A stretch of 64,000 bases of DNA from Brucella oryzae. GTDB lineage: Bacteria > Pseudomonadota > Alphaproteobacteria > Rhizobiales > Rhizobiaceae. The position numbers were made by a program, and so were the translations under genes. How positions within the stretch are numbered: the stretch's first letter is position 1; each line of letters begins with the position of its first letter. Below are positions 1 through 9,595 of the stretch, in pieces. The notes beneath the pieces were generated by a model. It ran no database searches. It was not told where the DNA came from and saw only the letters and a program-made list of their open reading frames with translations. The stretch is taken from positions 1,524,501-1,588,500 of the forward strand of contig JAAVLL010000001.1 in NCBI GenBank assembly GCA_012103035.1, given 5' to 3'.

Positions 1-468
1 AAGATGGGCTGCACAGTCATCACCACCGTCGGCTCTGACGACAAGATCGAGAAAGCCAAGGCTCTCGGTGCCGATCACATCATCAACTACCGTGAGGACC
101 GCTTCGAGGGCGTCGTGCGCAAGCTGACCAAGAAGAAGGGCGTCGATGTCGTTTTCGAGCATGTGGGCGCAGACACCTGGGCCGGTTCGATGCTCTGCAT
201 GAAACGCGGCGCGCGTCTCGTCACCTGCGGTTCGACCTCCGGCGTTTCCACCAACATGAACCTGATGCAGCTCTTCCAGCAGCAATTGAAGATTTTCGGC
301 TCCTTCGGCTGCCGCATGGAAAACATGGCCGACGCCATGCAGAAAATGGCACGCGGCATCGTGCATCCGGTCATCGACACCGTGGTCGGCTTCAACGATA
401 TCGACACGGCACTGAAGCGCATGGAAGGCCGCGACGTCTTCGGCAAGATCATTCTCGAGATCGACTGA
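1..468 (+). CDS. Zinc-binding/MDR-family alcohol dehydrogenase, C-terminal part, probable adhXL
   Basis: The reading frame is open from the first base, so the N-terminus lies outside the window; about 155 residues remain. The visible part is the end of the NAD(P)-binding Rossmann domain and the C-terminal half of a medium-chain dehydrogenase/quinone oxidoreductase (GADHIINYRED, DVVFEHVGADTW, GKIILEID at the end). The lipid A acyltransferase gene starts 13 bases downstream. In Rhizobiales the order acpXL-fabZ-fabF-fabF-adh-lpxXL makes and attaches the very-long-chain hydroxy fatty acid of lipid A, so this is probably the adh of that cluster. The family call is firm, the pathway assignment is an inference from context. 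Confidence 0.8.
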   Translation, partial: KMGCTVITTVGSDDKIEKAKALGADHIINYREDRFEGVVRKLTKKKGVDVVFEHVGADTWAGSMLCMKRGARLVTCGSTSGVSTNMNLMQLFQQQLKIFGSFGCRMENMADAMQKMARGIVHPVIDTVVGFNDIDTALKRMEGRDVFGKIILEID

Positions 469-481
469 GTCGCCCACGTCC

Positions 482-1405
482 ATGATGTTCAAGCTGAAAC
501 TTCTGCTCTTCCGCTGGACCCGCAAGCTGAAGCAGTTCAACTACTGGCTCTGGGCACAGGCCGTATTTCTGCTGCTCGGCCTGCTGCGCCTTTTCCCGGC
601 GAAGGCAGCGATCAGCTTTTCGCCAAAGTGGCCCGACTGGTCGGGCCACTGACGCCGCGCCACAAGGTTGCCACCGATAATCTACGGCAGGCCTATCCTG
701 AGAAAACCGACGCGGAAATCGAGGATATCGCCCGCGAAATGTGGGATTCGATGGCGCGCCTTTTCGCGGAATATATCTTTCTCGACGCAGTCTTCGATTT
801 CGATCCCTATTCCACCACGCCGGGGCTGGTCGAAGTGGAAGGCATTCCGATTTTCGAACGCCTGCGCGACGAGAGGAAGCCGCATATCTTCTTCACCGCC
901 CATACCGGTAATTTCGAGCTTCTGCCGATCTGTGCCGCCACCTTCGGCCTGAATGTTACGGCGCTCTTCCGCCCGCCGAACAATCCCTATATCGCCGACA
1001 AGGTTTTGAAAGCCCGCCGCACCAATATGGGCCATCTGGTGCCGTCGAAAGCCGGTGCTGCCTGGTCGCTTGCGCATATCCTTGATGAAGGCGGCAATGT
1101 CGGCATGCTGGTGGACCAGAAATTCCGCCGCGGCGTACCTTCCACCTTCTTCAATCGTCCCGTGAAGACCAATCCCCTGCTGGCCGCTTGCGCGGCAATA
1201 TGATTGCGACGTCTATCCGGCGCGCTGCATCCGCCTTCCCGGTGGACGCTATCGCCTCGAACTCTATGAACGCATGGAGCTGCCGCGCGACGACAAGGGC
1301 GAAATCGATATTGCAGCAACGGCGCAGCTTTTGAACGATACCGTCGAAACATGGGTGCGCGAATATCCCGGCCAGTGGATGTGGTTCCACAAGCGCTGGG
1401 GATAG
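482..1405 (+). CDS. lpxXL: Lipid A lauroyl/very-long-chain acyltransferase (HtrB/LpxL family), frameshifted
   Basis: Membrane-bound acyltransferase that adds a secondary acyl chain to lipid A. The H-x4-E active-site motif is visible as HTGNFE, followed by an RPPNNPY region and a C-terminal WFHKRWG typical of LpxL/HtrB proteins. The N-terminus (MMFKLKLLLF) carries one hydrophobic segment. Two shifts interrupt it, near 640 and near 1195; across them the protein is continuous at about 307 residues, the normal length. It directly follows an alcohol dehydrogenase gene, the order seen in acpXL-lpxXL clusters, so LpxXL (C28 acyl transfer) is more likely than a general lauroyl transferase, but that choice rests on context. 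Confidence 0.8.
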
Positions 1406-1455
1406 GATTCTTGCCCCTCATGTGCTAGGGGCTGGCCAAAGTTACGGAGATCACA

Positions 1456-2133
1456 ATGCGCCCCATCGCCATCGCCCCTTCCATTCTTTCCGCCGATTTC
1501 GCCCGTCTTGGCGAAGAAGTCGATGCCGTGCTGGAAGCGGGTGCCGACTGGGTGCATATCGACGTCATGGATGGGCATTTTGTGCCAAACATCACTTTCG
1601 GCCCGCAGGTAGTGAAGGCGATCCGCCCGCGCACCAAGGCATTCTTCGATGCGCATCTGATGATTGCGCCCTGCGATCCCTATCTGGCGCCCTTTGCCGA
1701 TGCCGGATGCGATCTCATCACAATTCACGCCGAAGCCGGTCCGCACACGCACCGTTCGCTGCAATCGATCCGCGCTCTGGGCAAGAAGGCCGGTCTGGCG
1801 CTCAACCCGGCAACACCTGCCGAAGCGCTGACAAATGTTATCGAAGATGTCGATCTCGTCCTCGTCATGACCGTAAATCCGGGTTTTGGCGGCCAGAAAT
1901 TCATCGCGCCGATGCTCGACAAGATCAAGCGCGTCCGCGAAATGGTTGGCGACCGCCCTATCGACATCGAAGTTGATGGCGGCATTACGCCGGAAACCGC
2001 AGGCTCGGTCGTTGCCGCTGGCGCTAACATTCTCGTAGCCGGTTCGGCGGTCTACAAGGGCAACTCCGTCGAAAGCTACCGCACCAATATTCAGGCGATC
2101 CGCGCCGCTGCCGAGGCCGCACGCAATCACTAA
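1456..2133 (+). CDS. rpe: Ribulose-phosphate 3-epimerase
   Basis: Intact, 225 residues, the usual length. Interconverts D-ribulose 5-phosphate and D-xylulose 5-phosphate in the pentose phosphate pathway. Signatures visible: [10 protein letters not shown] near the start, [12 protein letters not shown] with the metal-binding His and Asp, [12 protein letters not shown] in the middle and EVDGGI near residue 175 with the catalytic Asp. The start is supported by a GGAG box a few bases upstream. It lies 50 bases after the acyltransferase and 36 before purB on the same strand, so it may be cotranscribed with purB. Confidence 0.95.
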   Translation: MRPIAIAPSILSADFARLGEEVDAVLEAGADWVHIDVMDGHFVPNITFGPQVVKAIRPRTKAFFDAHLMIAPCDPYLAPFADAGCDLITIHAEAGPHTHRSLQSIRALGKKAGLALNPATPAEALTNVIEDVDLVLVMTVNPGFGGQKFIAPMLDKIKRVREMVGDRPIDIEVDGGITPETAGSVVAAGANILVAGSAVYKGNSVESYRTNIQAIRAAAEAARNH

Positions 2134-2169
2134 ATTCCTTCCGTCTATTCCATTCTATAGGATGCACCC

Positions 2170-3468
2170 ATGATCCCGCGCTATTCCCGGCCTGAAATGG
2201 TCGCCATCTGGTCGCCCGAAACAAAGTTCCGTATCTGGTTCGAGATCGAAGCCTATGCCTGCGAGGCGCTGGCGCAACTCGGCGTCATCCCGAAGGAAGC
2301 GGCAAAGACCATCTGGGAAAAGGGTAGCGTGGCGCAGTTCGACGTCGCCCGCATCGATGAAATCGAAGCTGTCACGAAGCATGACGTCATCGCCTTTCTG
2401 ACGCACCTGGCCGAATTCATCGGCCCCGACAGCCGCTTCGTGCACCAAGGCATGACCTCATCGGACGTGCTCGACACCACGCTCAATGTCCAGCTCGTGC
2501 GCGCCGCCGATCTGCTGCTTGCCGACATGGACCGCGTGCTGGAAGCCCTGAAAAGCGCGCCTTCGAGCACAAAGACACGGTGCGCATTGGCCGCAGCCAT
2601 GGCATCCATGCCGAACCGACGACGATGGGCCTCACCTTTGCGCGTTTCTATGCCGAAATGGCACGTGGCCGCGCCCGTCTCGTGGCCGCGCGCGCGAAAT
2701 CGCGACCGGCGCTATTTCCGGTGCTGTCGGCACGTTCGCCAATATCGACCCACGTGTGGAAGAATATGTCTGCGCCAAGCTCGGCCTTGAAGCAGAGCCG
2801 GTTTCGACGCAGGTGATCCCGCGCGACCGCCACGCCATGTTCTTTGCAACGCTCGGCGTTATTGCCTCTTCGATGGAAAATATCGCCATCGAAATCCGTC
2901 ACATGCAGCGCACGGAAGTTCTAGAAGCGGAAGAATTCTTCTCGCCGGGCCAGAAGGGTTCGTCGGCCATGCCACACAAGCGCAATCCGGTGCTGACCGA
3001 AAACCTGACCGGCCTCGCCCGTCTGGTGCGCATGTCGGTAACGCCTGCGATGGAAAACGTGGCTCTCTGGCACGAACGCGATATTTCGCATTCGAGCGTC
3101 GAGCGTGCCATCGGCCCGGACACGACCATTACGCTCGATTTTGCGCTCAACCGTCTGGCCGGCGTCATTGAAAAGCTGGTCATCTACCCGGACAACATGC
3201 TGAAGAACATGAACAAGTTCCGTGGTTTGGTGCACTCTCAGCGCGTACTTCTGGCACTGACGCAGGCTGGCGTTTCGCGTGAAGATGCCTATCGCCTCGT
3301 GCAGCGCAATGCCATGAAGGTCTGGGAACAGGGCGCCGACTTCCTTGAGGAACTGCTGGCCGACACAGAAGTGCGCGCAGCTTGTCCGAAGACCAGATCC
3401 GCGAAAAGTTCGATCTCGGCTACCACTCCAAGCATGTGGATACGATTTTCAAGCGCGTCTTCGGTTGA
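2170..3468 (+). CDS. purB: Adenylosuccinate lyase, frameshifted
   Basis: Catalyses two steps of purine synthesis: SAICAR to AICAR and adenylosuccinate to AMP. The fumarase/aspartase signature is visible as [11 protein letters not shown] near 2965-2995, with TSSDVLDTT and the catalytic-His region [14 protein letters not shown] upstream. Shifts near 2553, 2695 and 3380 break the frame; read across them the protein is about 434 residues, ending [15 protein letters not shown] at 3468, the normal length. The start has AGGA eight bases upstream. It belongs with the other pur genes of this window (purC, S, Q, L) functionally, but is a separate unit next to rpe. Confidence 0.92.
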
Positions 3469-3521
3469 GATTTCGGCTCTGATGGCCTGCAAATCGCGTC
3501 TTACTGCGCTTCCGGTGCTCA

Positions 3522-3536
3522 CGTACCTCAGGTACG
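3522..3536. repeat. GC-rich palindromic element downstream of purB
   Basis: A perfect inverted repeat CGTACCT-C-AGGTACG sits inside a longer imperfect one whose flanks read TGCGCTTCCGGT on the left and CTGCGCTCCGGTT on the right. It starts about 50 bases after the purB stop and has no T-tract. It resembles the short intergenic palindromes scattered in genomes of this order; it could fold in the purB transcript. Confidence 0.5.
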
Positions 3537-3624
3537 CTGCGCTCCGGTTCTCGCAAGCCACGAGTTTCGGCACGTCATAACCAAAATCTGCGCCCCTCCT
3601 TTTAATTGGTTCATAATTTGATCG

Positions 3625-3658
3625 AAAAGCCCCATGTTTATGAAAACATGGGGCTTTT
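3625..3658. terminator. Bidirectional hairpin terminator between purB and VOC gene
   Basis: Arms AAAAGCCCCATGTTT and AAACATGGGGCTTTT pair almost perfectly over 14-15 bases; the A-run on one side and T-run on the other give a U-tract in both directions. It separates two convergent genes. Confidence 0.85.
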
Positions 3659-3678
3659 ATATTCCGGAGATGGGCTGG

Positions 3679-4680
3679 TTACGCCTTGGTCTTGATCGTA
3701 TTGACCACGTTGCCCCATGGATCCACGAAGGTGCTGTTGTTACCGCCGCGCGTATCCTCAAGCTCGACCCAGCCAAGCCCGGTGCGATCCATATCGCGCT
3801 TGCCAGCGCCAGCGCTCTGCCAGGCATTGGCAGCGATATGGTGATGGTAGCGCCCGGTGGACATGAACACGGCGCGATCACCATAGGTTTGAACGGTTTG
3901 GAGACCGAGTTCATTGTGCCAGAAGGTTTCAGCCTCCTGCGCATTGCCGACACGCAGATGCACATGGCCAACCACCGTATTTTGCGGCGCGCCATCCCAC
4001 TCTCCGCCCTCACGCTTGATGACATCGAGCAGATTGCCGACATCGAGCGGATCAGTGCTCATGGCAACACGGTCGCCATTCCATTGCCACTCATTGTTCG
4101 GACAGTCTGAATAGATTTCGATGCCGTTGCCTTCCGGGTCGGTCAGATAGATCGCTTCGCTCACCTTATGGTCCGATGCACCGCTGACCGGCAACTGCTT
4201 GTCGATGGCGCGACGCGACCAGCGCGCAAGGTCTCCTCGCGTCGGCAGCAGGAAAGCCGTGTGATAAAGACCAGCACTGCGCGGATCGTCGGGCTTTGCG
4301 GCGGAAAACTGTTCGATTTCCATCAGTTCGCGATCACCTGCACCCAGTACAATCGACGCGCCACGACGGGCCATTTCGCGCAAGCCCACAACATCACGAT
4401 AATATTCAGCCAATGTTTCCGCATCACGTGCCCTCAAGCCAACACGTGCCACACGCATGGGCGTGGTCATTGCGAATGGAAGCGGAGCGACCGGACGCTC
4501 GGTTTCGGCTGCCGCCGCTTTCAAATGCTGTGTCATGTCGCCCTCCTTCGACGGCATTTCTGCACGAACAGGAAGAATGTTGGCCATGACAGCAGTCCCG
4601 GCAGCGCCGAGAATCTTACGTCTGCTGATTGCCACCTCATTATCCCCGTCGCGTTTCAAATCTTGCCTAAACATCGCCAT
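3679..4680 (-). CDS. VOC (glyoxalase/catechol 2,3-dioxygenase-like) family protein with Tat-like leader
   Basis: 333 residues from the longest start. Two vicinal-oxygen-chelate repeats are visible: the first from RVARVGLRARD (about residue 75) with LYHTAFLLP and NGIEIYSD supplying His and Glu metal ligands, the second from VVGHVHLRV (about residue 240). This layout is that of extradiol dioxygenase-like proteins; the substrate cannot be told. The leader contains SRRKILGAAG followed by a hydrophobic run and ends near PVRAE, a Tat-type export signal. However an in-frame ATG at 4536 (protein MTQHLKAAA) has a near-perfect AAGGAGG box five bases upstream, giving a 285-residue cytoplasmic form. Which start is used is open; GTG at 4635 is a third option. 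Confidence 0.82.
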   Translation of the reverse strand: MAMFRQDLKRDGDNEVAISRRKILGAAGTAVMANILPVRAEMPSKEGDMTQHLKAAAAETERPVAPLPFAMTTPMRVARVGLRARDAETLAEYYRDVVGLREMARRGASIVLGAGDRELMEIEQFSAAKPDDPRSAGLYHTAFLLPTRGDLARWSRRAIDKQLPVSGASDHKVSEAIYLTDPEGNGIEIYSDCPNNEWQWNGDRVAMSTDPLDVGNLLDVIKREGGEWDGAPQNTVVGHVHLRVGNAQEAETFWHNELGLQTVQTYGDRAVFMSTGRYHHHIAANAWQSAGAGKRDMDRTGLGWVELEDTRGGNNSTFVDPWGNVVNTIKTKA

Positions 4681-4803
4681 TTGGAGCGTGTTTCACAAGA
4701 TCGCGATCAGCGAACAGGCTGTTCATCATTCGCATGCTTTCTATGCTAAGCATACGACAAGCACGGCTTGAAGAAGTTACAAAGCCTCTCTAAATGGGAA
4801 GCC

Positions 4804-5370
4804 ATGAAAGTCAAAGACGCAGATATTCTCATCATCCCCGGCTATACCAATTCCGGCCCCGACCACTGGCAAACCCGTTGGGAGAGCAAACTCTCGACCG
4901 CGCGGCGTGTACAGCAGGCCGAGTGGACCAAACCTGTTCGTGACGACTGGATCGGTGAGGTCGTCAAAGCCGCCAATGCAGCAACCAGGCCGATTGTTCT
5001 GGTCGCGCATTCGCTCGGCGTTGCAACCGCAGTTCATGCCTTGCCACATTTTCAGCACAAGGTGGCCGGAGCGTTCTTTGTGGCGCCTCCGGACGTTTCA
5101 AACGACAAAATCCGCCCCAAGCATCTGATGACGTTCGGTCCTTATCCGCGTGAACGCCTGCCGTTCCCGACGATTACCGTGGTTAGCCGCAACGATCCCT
5201 TTTCAAGCTTCGAAGCAGCAGAAGATGTCGTGAAGGATTGGGGCGCAATGCTGATCGATGCTGGTGAATCCGGGCATATCAACTCGGAATCCGGGCATGG
5301 ACCATGGCCGGAAGGCTCGATGGTATTCGCCGAGTTTATGACGCAGTTGCAGGCGCCGAAGCATCACTGA
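4804..5370 (+). CDS. RBBP9/YdeN-family serine hydrolase
   Basis: 188 residues from ATG 4804, chosen over an upstream in-frame TTG at 4768 because family members begin close to the conserved ILIIPGYTNSGPDHW motif. Small alpha/beta hydrolase: nucleophile serine in VAHSLG, acid in SRNDPF, histidine in GESGHIN. Such proteins are cytosolic hydrolases of unknown substrate. It stands alone, diverging from the VOC gene and followed by its own terminator. Confidence 0.85.
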   Translation: MKVKDADILIIPGYTNSGPDHWQTRWESKLSTARRVQQAEWTKPVRDDWIGEVVKAANAATRPIVLVAHSLGVATAVHALPHFQHKVAGAFFVAPPDVSNDKIRPKHLMTFGPYPRERLPFPTITVVSRNDPFSSFEAAEDVVKDWGAMLIDAGESGHINSESGHGPWPEGSMVFAEFMTQLQAPKHH

Positions 5371-5389
5371 TGTTTACTCATTCTGTATG

Positions 5390-5417
5390 AAAAGGCGGGC
5401 CACGTGCCCGCCTTTTC
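5390..5417. terminator. Hairpin terminator after serine hydrolase gene
   Basis: Arms AAAAGGCGGGC and GCCCGCCTTTT with a five-base loop, followed by a T-rich stretch. Located between convergent genes and useful in both directions. Confidence 0.85.
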
Positions 5418-5440
5418 TTGTTCAGTACCTTGCAATGGAA

Positions 5441-6201
5441 CTAGTCGCGAACCGCTTTCGTCAGCGTTTCCGCTGCAAGGCGGATATAACCGCCATCATT
5501 GCTGAGCGTCAGGAAGCGGAAACCAAGCGGAATATAGCGACGTGCAAACTCCGGTGATGGCGAATAGATGCCTGCGATCTTTCCTGCCGCAGCGGCCTTG
5601 CGGGCAATATTGCCAATGGGTTCCACAATCGCATCCGAATTCGGGTTGGCTTCGCGACCGTTGCTCCACGCAATGGAGAAATCCGCCGGTCCCACGAAAA
5701 CACCGTCGATGCCGCGCACATCCAGAATGGCATCCAGCGCATCATAGGCATCGCGCGTTTCAATCATCGCGAAAGCAAGCGTGTCATGATTTGCGGTCGT
5801 CAGATAGTCATTGGAACCCGGCGCACCGTAATCCGCATTGGCCCGGAATACGCCCCATGAACGTTCGCCCACCGGCGGATATTTCATCGCGGCAGCAAAG
5901 CGGCGGGCATCCTCGACAGAATTGATCATCGGAGCGATGACGGCCTGCGCGCCAAAATCCAGCGCACGGCTTGCCATGTCGAAACGGCCGACAGGAATGC
6001 GCACGACCGGCGGCTTACCAGCGTTCAGGATGAGACCGAGAGAGCGAAGAACACTCGCCTCGTCATGGCCGCCATGCTGCATATCGAGCGTTACGGCATC
6101 GAAGGCGCTGTGTGCGAGAATTTCTACGGTCAGGGGTTCAGGCAGGGAAGACCATGCAGAAAGCACTGTTTCCCCGCGCGAAGGCGCGAAGACAACGACA
6201 T
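5441..6201 (-). CDS. HpcH/HpaI aldolase/citrate lyase family protein, N-terminal frameshift
   Basis: Class II pyruvate-type aldolase acting on 2-keto-3-deoxy sugar acids or 4-hydroxy-2-oxo acids. Motifs: DAVTLDMQHGGHD, VVRIPVGR, GVFVGPADFS. The continuous frame begins only at a GTG at 6166, but one missing G in the run at about 6175 restores an upstream start at ATG 6201 (MSLSSRLRAGETVLSAW), which has AAGGAA five bases before it and matches the family's N-terminus. That gives 253 residues, the usual size. The natural substrate cannot be read from the sequence. Confidence 0.85.
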
Positions 6202-6269
6202 TCGAATTTCCTTCGTTTCAAAGGGATCGGGGCGGAAGTGCCAACTGCTCTTCCGCCCCAAACCATCCA

Positions 6270-6593
6270 TCAATCCTGCTTCACCTGACGAACGGCTTCC
6301 TCAAGGAAAGCGAACATCTTTTCGCGGATTGCTTCATCGTTTACGCTAACGCTCGCGGCATCGAAGTCGGCGCGAATTTTGCGGAAAACGTCCTCATCGC
6401 CAGCTTCCTCGAAGTCAGCGGCAACGACTTCCTTGGCATAGGCTTCAGCGTCCGCATCCTTCTTGCCAAGCTGCTCGGCAGCCCAAAGTCCCAGAAGCTT
6501 GTTGCGGCGTGCCTCCGCCTTGAAGCGCAGTTCCGCATCAAGCGCGAATTTCTTTTCAAAAGCGTCGCGGCGATCATCCATGCCAGTGGTCAT
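6270..6593 (-). CDS. DUF1476 protein, F1-ATPase zeta-type inhibitor subunit
   Basis: Intact, 107 residues. The sequence DRRDAFEKKFALDAELRFK-ARRNKLLGLWAAEQLG is the signature of the alphaproteobacterial DUF1476 family, whose member in Paracoccus was identified as the zeta inhibitor of F1F0-ATPase. Almost entirely helical and charged, no membrane segment. It is monocistronic, facing away from purC; the start has GGGAG eight bases upstream. Confidence 0.88.
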   Translation of the reverse strand: MTTGMDDRRDAFEKKFALDAELRFKAEARRNKLLGLWAAEQLGKKDADAEAYAKEVVAADFEEAGDEDVFRKIRADFDAASVSVNDEAIREKMFAFLEEAVRQVKQD

Positions 6594-6847
6594 TCATAAA
6601 GCTCCCAGACTTACAAGTTAGAAGAGACCGTCATCCGTTCTCTTGCCTAAAGCTGGCAAGGGGCGCAAGATTATACAAGAGCTAAAGACTACTTTCTTGC
6701 GACTCATGCATAAACTTGCATCAGAAACAGCAAAAACGGGGAACGGGCACAAAGCAGGATTGTTAAAAGCCCACAATTGCTATAGGTAGCCCGCGAGAAT
6801 AGCGGCTTAGAGCCGATCACCATAGATATGGAAATCCGAGAAAAGCC

Positions 6848-7610
6848 ATGAACCGTCGCCGCCGTATTTACGAGGGCAAGGCCAAGATTCTTTATGAAGG
6901 CCCTGAACCCGGTACGCTCGTCCAATTTTTCAAAGATGATGCAACTGCCTTCAATGCAAAGAAGCATGAAGTCATCGACGGAAAAGGCGTGCTGAACAAC
7001 CGCATTTCAGAACATATTTTACCCAGCTCAACCGCATTGGGATTCCAACGCACTTCATCCGCCGCCTCAACATGCGTGAGCAGTGATCAAGGAAGTGGAA
7101 ATCATTCCGCTTGAAGTGGTTGTGCGCAATGTTGCAGCCGGTTCGCTGGCCAAGCGCCTTGGCCTTGAAGAAGGCACCGTCCTGCCGCGCTCGATCATCG
7201 AGTTCTATTACAAGGCCGACGCGCTCGACGACCCTATGGTCACCGAAGAGCATATCACGGCTTTCGGCTGGGCAAGCCCGCCGGAAATCGACGATATCAT
7301 GGCGCTCGCCATTCGCGTCAACGACTTCCTCACCGGCCTGTTCCTCGGCATCGGCATCCAGCTTGTCGACTTCAAGATGGAATGCGGGCGGCTGTGGGAA
7401 GGCGACATGATGCGCATTGTCGTTGCCGACGAAATTTCACCGGACTCGGCACGTCTTTGGGATCTCAGCACCAATGACAAACTAGACAAGGACCGTTTCC
7501 GCCGCGATATGGGCGGACTGGTCGAGGCCTATCAGGAAGTGGCGCGCCGTCTCGGCATCATGAACGAGAACGATACGCCGCGTCCAGCCGGCCCCACACT
7601 TGTAAAGTAA
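6848..7610 (+). CDS. purC: Phosphoribosylaminoimidazole-succinocarboxamide synthase, frameshifted
   Basis: Joins CAIR and aspartate with ATP to form SAICAR in purine synthesis. The N-terminal [18 protein letters not shown] and central [26 protein letters not shown] and [13 protein letters not shown] motifs identify it. Two shifts lie close together: one T missing near 7018 and one C missing near 7083; between them the frame reads [24 protein letters not shown]. Full length is 254 residues. First gene of purC-purS-purQ, an arrangement usual in this order. Confidence 0.92.
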
Positions 7611-7729
7611 ATGATCCGCCCAGCCCGGAAGGGCATGATCCTGACAGTCGACACGGTTTTCGGATAAGATCATGCCAGAACAAACCTTTCGGGCTGTTTC
7701 ATTCGTTCTAAAATTGCAGGAACTATAGA

Positions 7730-7972
7730 GTGATCAAGGCACGCGTCACCGTTACACTGAAAAACGGCGTTCTCGACCCGCAGGGCAAGGCCATCGTCGG
7801 CGCGCTCGGCAGCCTCGGTTTCGACGGCGTCAGCTCGGCCCGTCAGGGCAAGGTGTTCGATCTGGAACTGGAAGGCTCGGACAAGGCCAAGGCCGAAGCG
7901 GACCTCAAGGCCATGTGCGAGAAGCTGCTCGCCAACACCGTGATCGAAGATTATTCTATCGCCATCGCCTGA
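7730..7972 (+). CDS. purS: Phosphoribosylformylglycinamidine synthase subunit PurS
   Basis: Intact, 80 residues, starting at GTG. PurS bridges PurQ and PurL in the three-part FGAM synthase of alphaproteobacteria and Gram-positives. Conserved features: [20 protein letters not shown] and a short beta-alpha fold ending [16 protein letters not shown]. It lies 23 bases ahead of purQ. Confidence 0.95.
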   Translation: MIKARVTVTLKNGVLDPQGKAIVGALGSLGFDGVSSARQGKVFDLELEGSDKAKAEADLKAMCEKLLANTVIEDYSIAIA

Positions 7973-7995
7973 GCCCAATAAAGGAAGCAGATGCC

Positions 7996-8666
7996 ATGAA
8001 ATCCGCAGTCATTCTCCTTCCCGGTCTCAATCGCGATCGCGACATGATCGCAGCGCTTACCAAGATTACCGGGCAGGCGCCGGTGACCGTCTGGCAGACC
8101 GATACGAGCATTCCCGACGATGTGGACCTGATTCTGATTCCGGGCGGCTTCTCCTATGGTGACTATCTGCGTTGCGGTGCGATTGCAGCCCGTATGCCGG
8201 TGATGCAGGCCGTGCGCGAGAAAGCCGAAAAGGCGTCATGGTCATGGGCGTGTGCAACGGTTTCCAGATCCTCGTCGAAGCCGGACTTCTGCCTGGCGCG
8301 CTGATGCGCAATGCTTCGCTGAAGTTCGTCTGCCGCGAAGTGAAGCTCGAAGTAACCAACGCCAACACGTCGTTCACGCGCGGCTACAAGCCGGGCCAGA
8401 TCATCCGCTGCCCGGTCGCGCATCATGACGGCAATTATTTCGCCGATGCCGAAACGCTGAAGCGTATCGAAGGTGAAGGCCAGGTTGTGTTCCGCTATGC
8501 CGAAGGCACCAATCCGAATGGATCGGTCAACGACATTGCCGGTATCGTCAACGCACGCGGCAATGTGCTCGGCATGATGCCGCATCCGGAAAACCTGATC
8601 GAAGCGGCCCATGGCGGCGATGACGGTCGGGCGCTCTTCGCGGGCGCGCTTGGCATCGCGGCGTAA
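7996..8666 (+). CDS. purQ: Phosphoribosylformylglycinamidine synthase subunit PurQ, frameshifted
   Basis: Glutaminase subunit that supplies ammonia to PurL. Class I glutamine amidotransferase: oxyanion strand [13 protein letters not shown], nucleophile Cys in MGVCNGFQ, catalytic His and Glu in MMPHPENL near the end. One G is missing at about 8233 (AAAAGG before GTCATG), splitting the frame in two; joined, the protein is about 223 residues, normal. Last gene of the purC-S-Q unit; a terminator follows. Confidence 0.93.
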
Positions 8667-8686
8667 GCTGGCAAACAGATAAACGG

Positions 8687-8716
8687 AAAAGGCGGCTCCA
8701 ATCGAGTCGCCTTTTA
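8687..8716 (+). terminator. Rho-independent terminator of purC-purS-purQ
   Basis: Stem of about 12 pairs (AAAAGGCG-CTC with GAGTCGCCTTTT) followed by TTTTATT, 21 bases after the purQ stop. Confidence 0.85.
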
Positions 8717-8925
8717 TTGCGCCCGCTCTGCCGCCTCCACCGCAAAACTGCACTGGCAAAGCATCTATTTTCGTGGCAGCTTGGCTTCGGGAGGGTTCCA
8801 GCGGAAGAGAAAACGTCGGGATCGCCCCATATTTGTTTCACGCATTTTCCCAGCACAAAGCGTTCACATTTTTGCTGGAAATGCCTCGCACATTTTAGCG
8901 ATAACGAATCAGGGGAACTTCATTC

Positions 8926-9570
8926 ATGCAGCTTTATTCCAGACCTCTTTCCCCTTACTCGGCCTTTGTCCGTGGGGTTCTTTACCTGAAAGATCTGCCA
9001 TTCGCCGATGAACCTGCCCTACCGTTTCCGGCTGATTTCGGCAATATCACGCCGCTCCGCCGCATTCCGGTGCTGATTACCAGCTCCGGCGAGACGCTGT
9101 TCGAGGGAGCAGTGATCGCCGAATATCTCGAAGACCATTTTCCGGAAGTATCCGTACTGCCCGGCACGCCGCGCGAACGCGCGCTCGCACGCCTGCTGGC
9201 CCGCGTAACGGAACTGGAAGTGCTTGGCCCTGCGATGAAGCTGTTCATCCTGCTAAGCAAGCCCGAGCGCGACAATGCAACCATCGAACGCCTGTTCGAC
9301 AAGATGCATACCGGCCTGAAAGTGGTTGAAAGCCGTCTTTCGGACAAGCCTTATGCCGCCGGAGACGAACCAACCCTTGCGGATTGCTGGCTCTTGCCGG
9401 TGCGTTTCCTGATGGAACCGTTGAAGAAGCTCTCGGGCAAAGCGGATTTGCTGGACGAATTCCCGAAATTTGATGCATATGCCGCCAAGGCAAAACAGCA
9501 TCCGGCTTTCGAGCGCATCTGGAACGAGATGAGCGACGGGCTGAAAGCCTTCATGCCGCAACTCGCCTGA
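8926..9570 (+). CDS. Glutathione S-transferase family protein
   Basis: Intact, 214 residues. N-terminal thioredoxin-like domain (MQLYSRPLSPYSAFVRG, then RRIPVLITSSGETLFEGAVIAEYLEDHFP with the cis-Pro and the glutathione-binding ES-type turn replaced by EG) and an all-helical C-terminal domain from about residue 90. AGGGGAACTT lies just upstream of the start. Substrate unknown; the replacement at the usual Ser/Glu glutathione contact leaves glutathione use itself uncertain. Confidence 0.85.
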   Translation: MQLYSRPLSPYSAFVRGVLYLKDLPFADEPALPFPADFGNITPLRRIPVLITSSGETLFEGAVIAEYLEDHFPEVSVLPGTPRERALARLLARVTELEVLGPAMKLFILLSKPERDNATIERLFDKMHTGLKVVESRLSDKPYAAGDEPTLADCWLLPVRFLMEPLKKLSGKADLLDEFPKFDAYAAKAKQHPAFERIWNEMSDGLKAFMPQLA

Positions 9571-9595
9571 CACTGTTTACCCCCGCCCACCTCTC

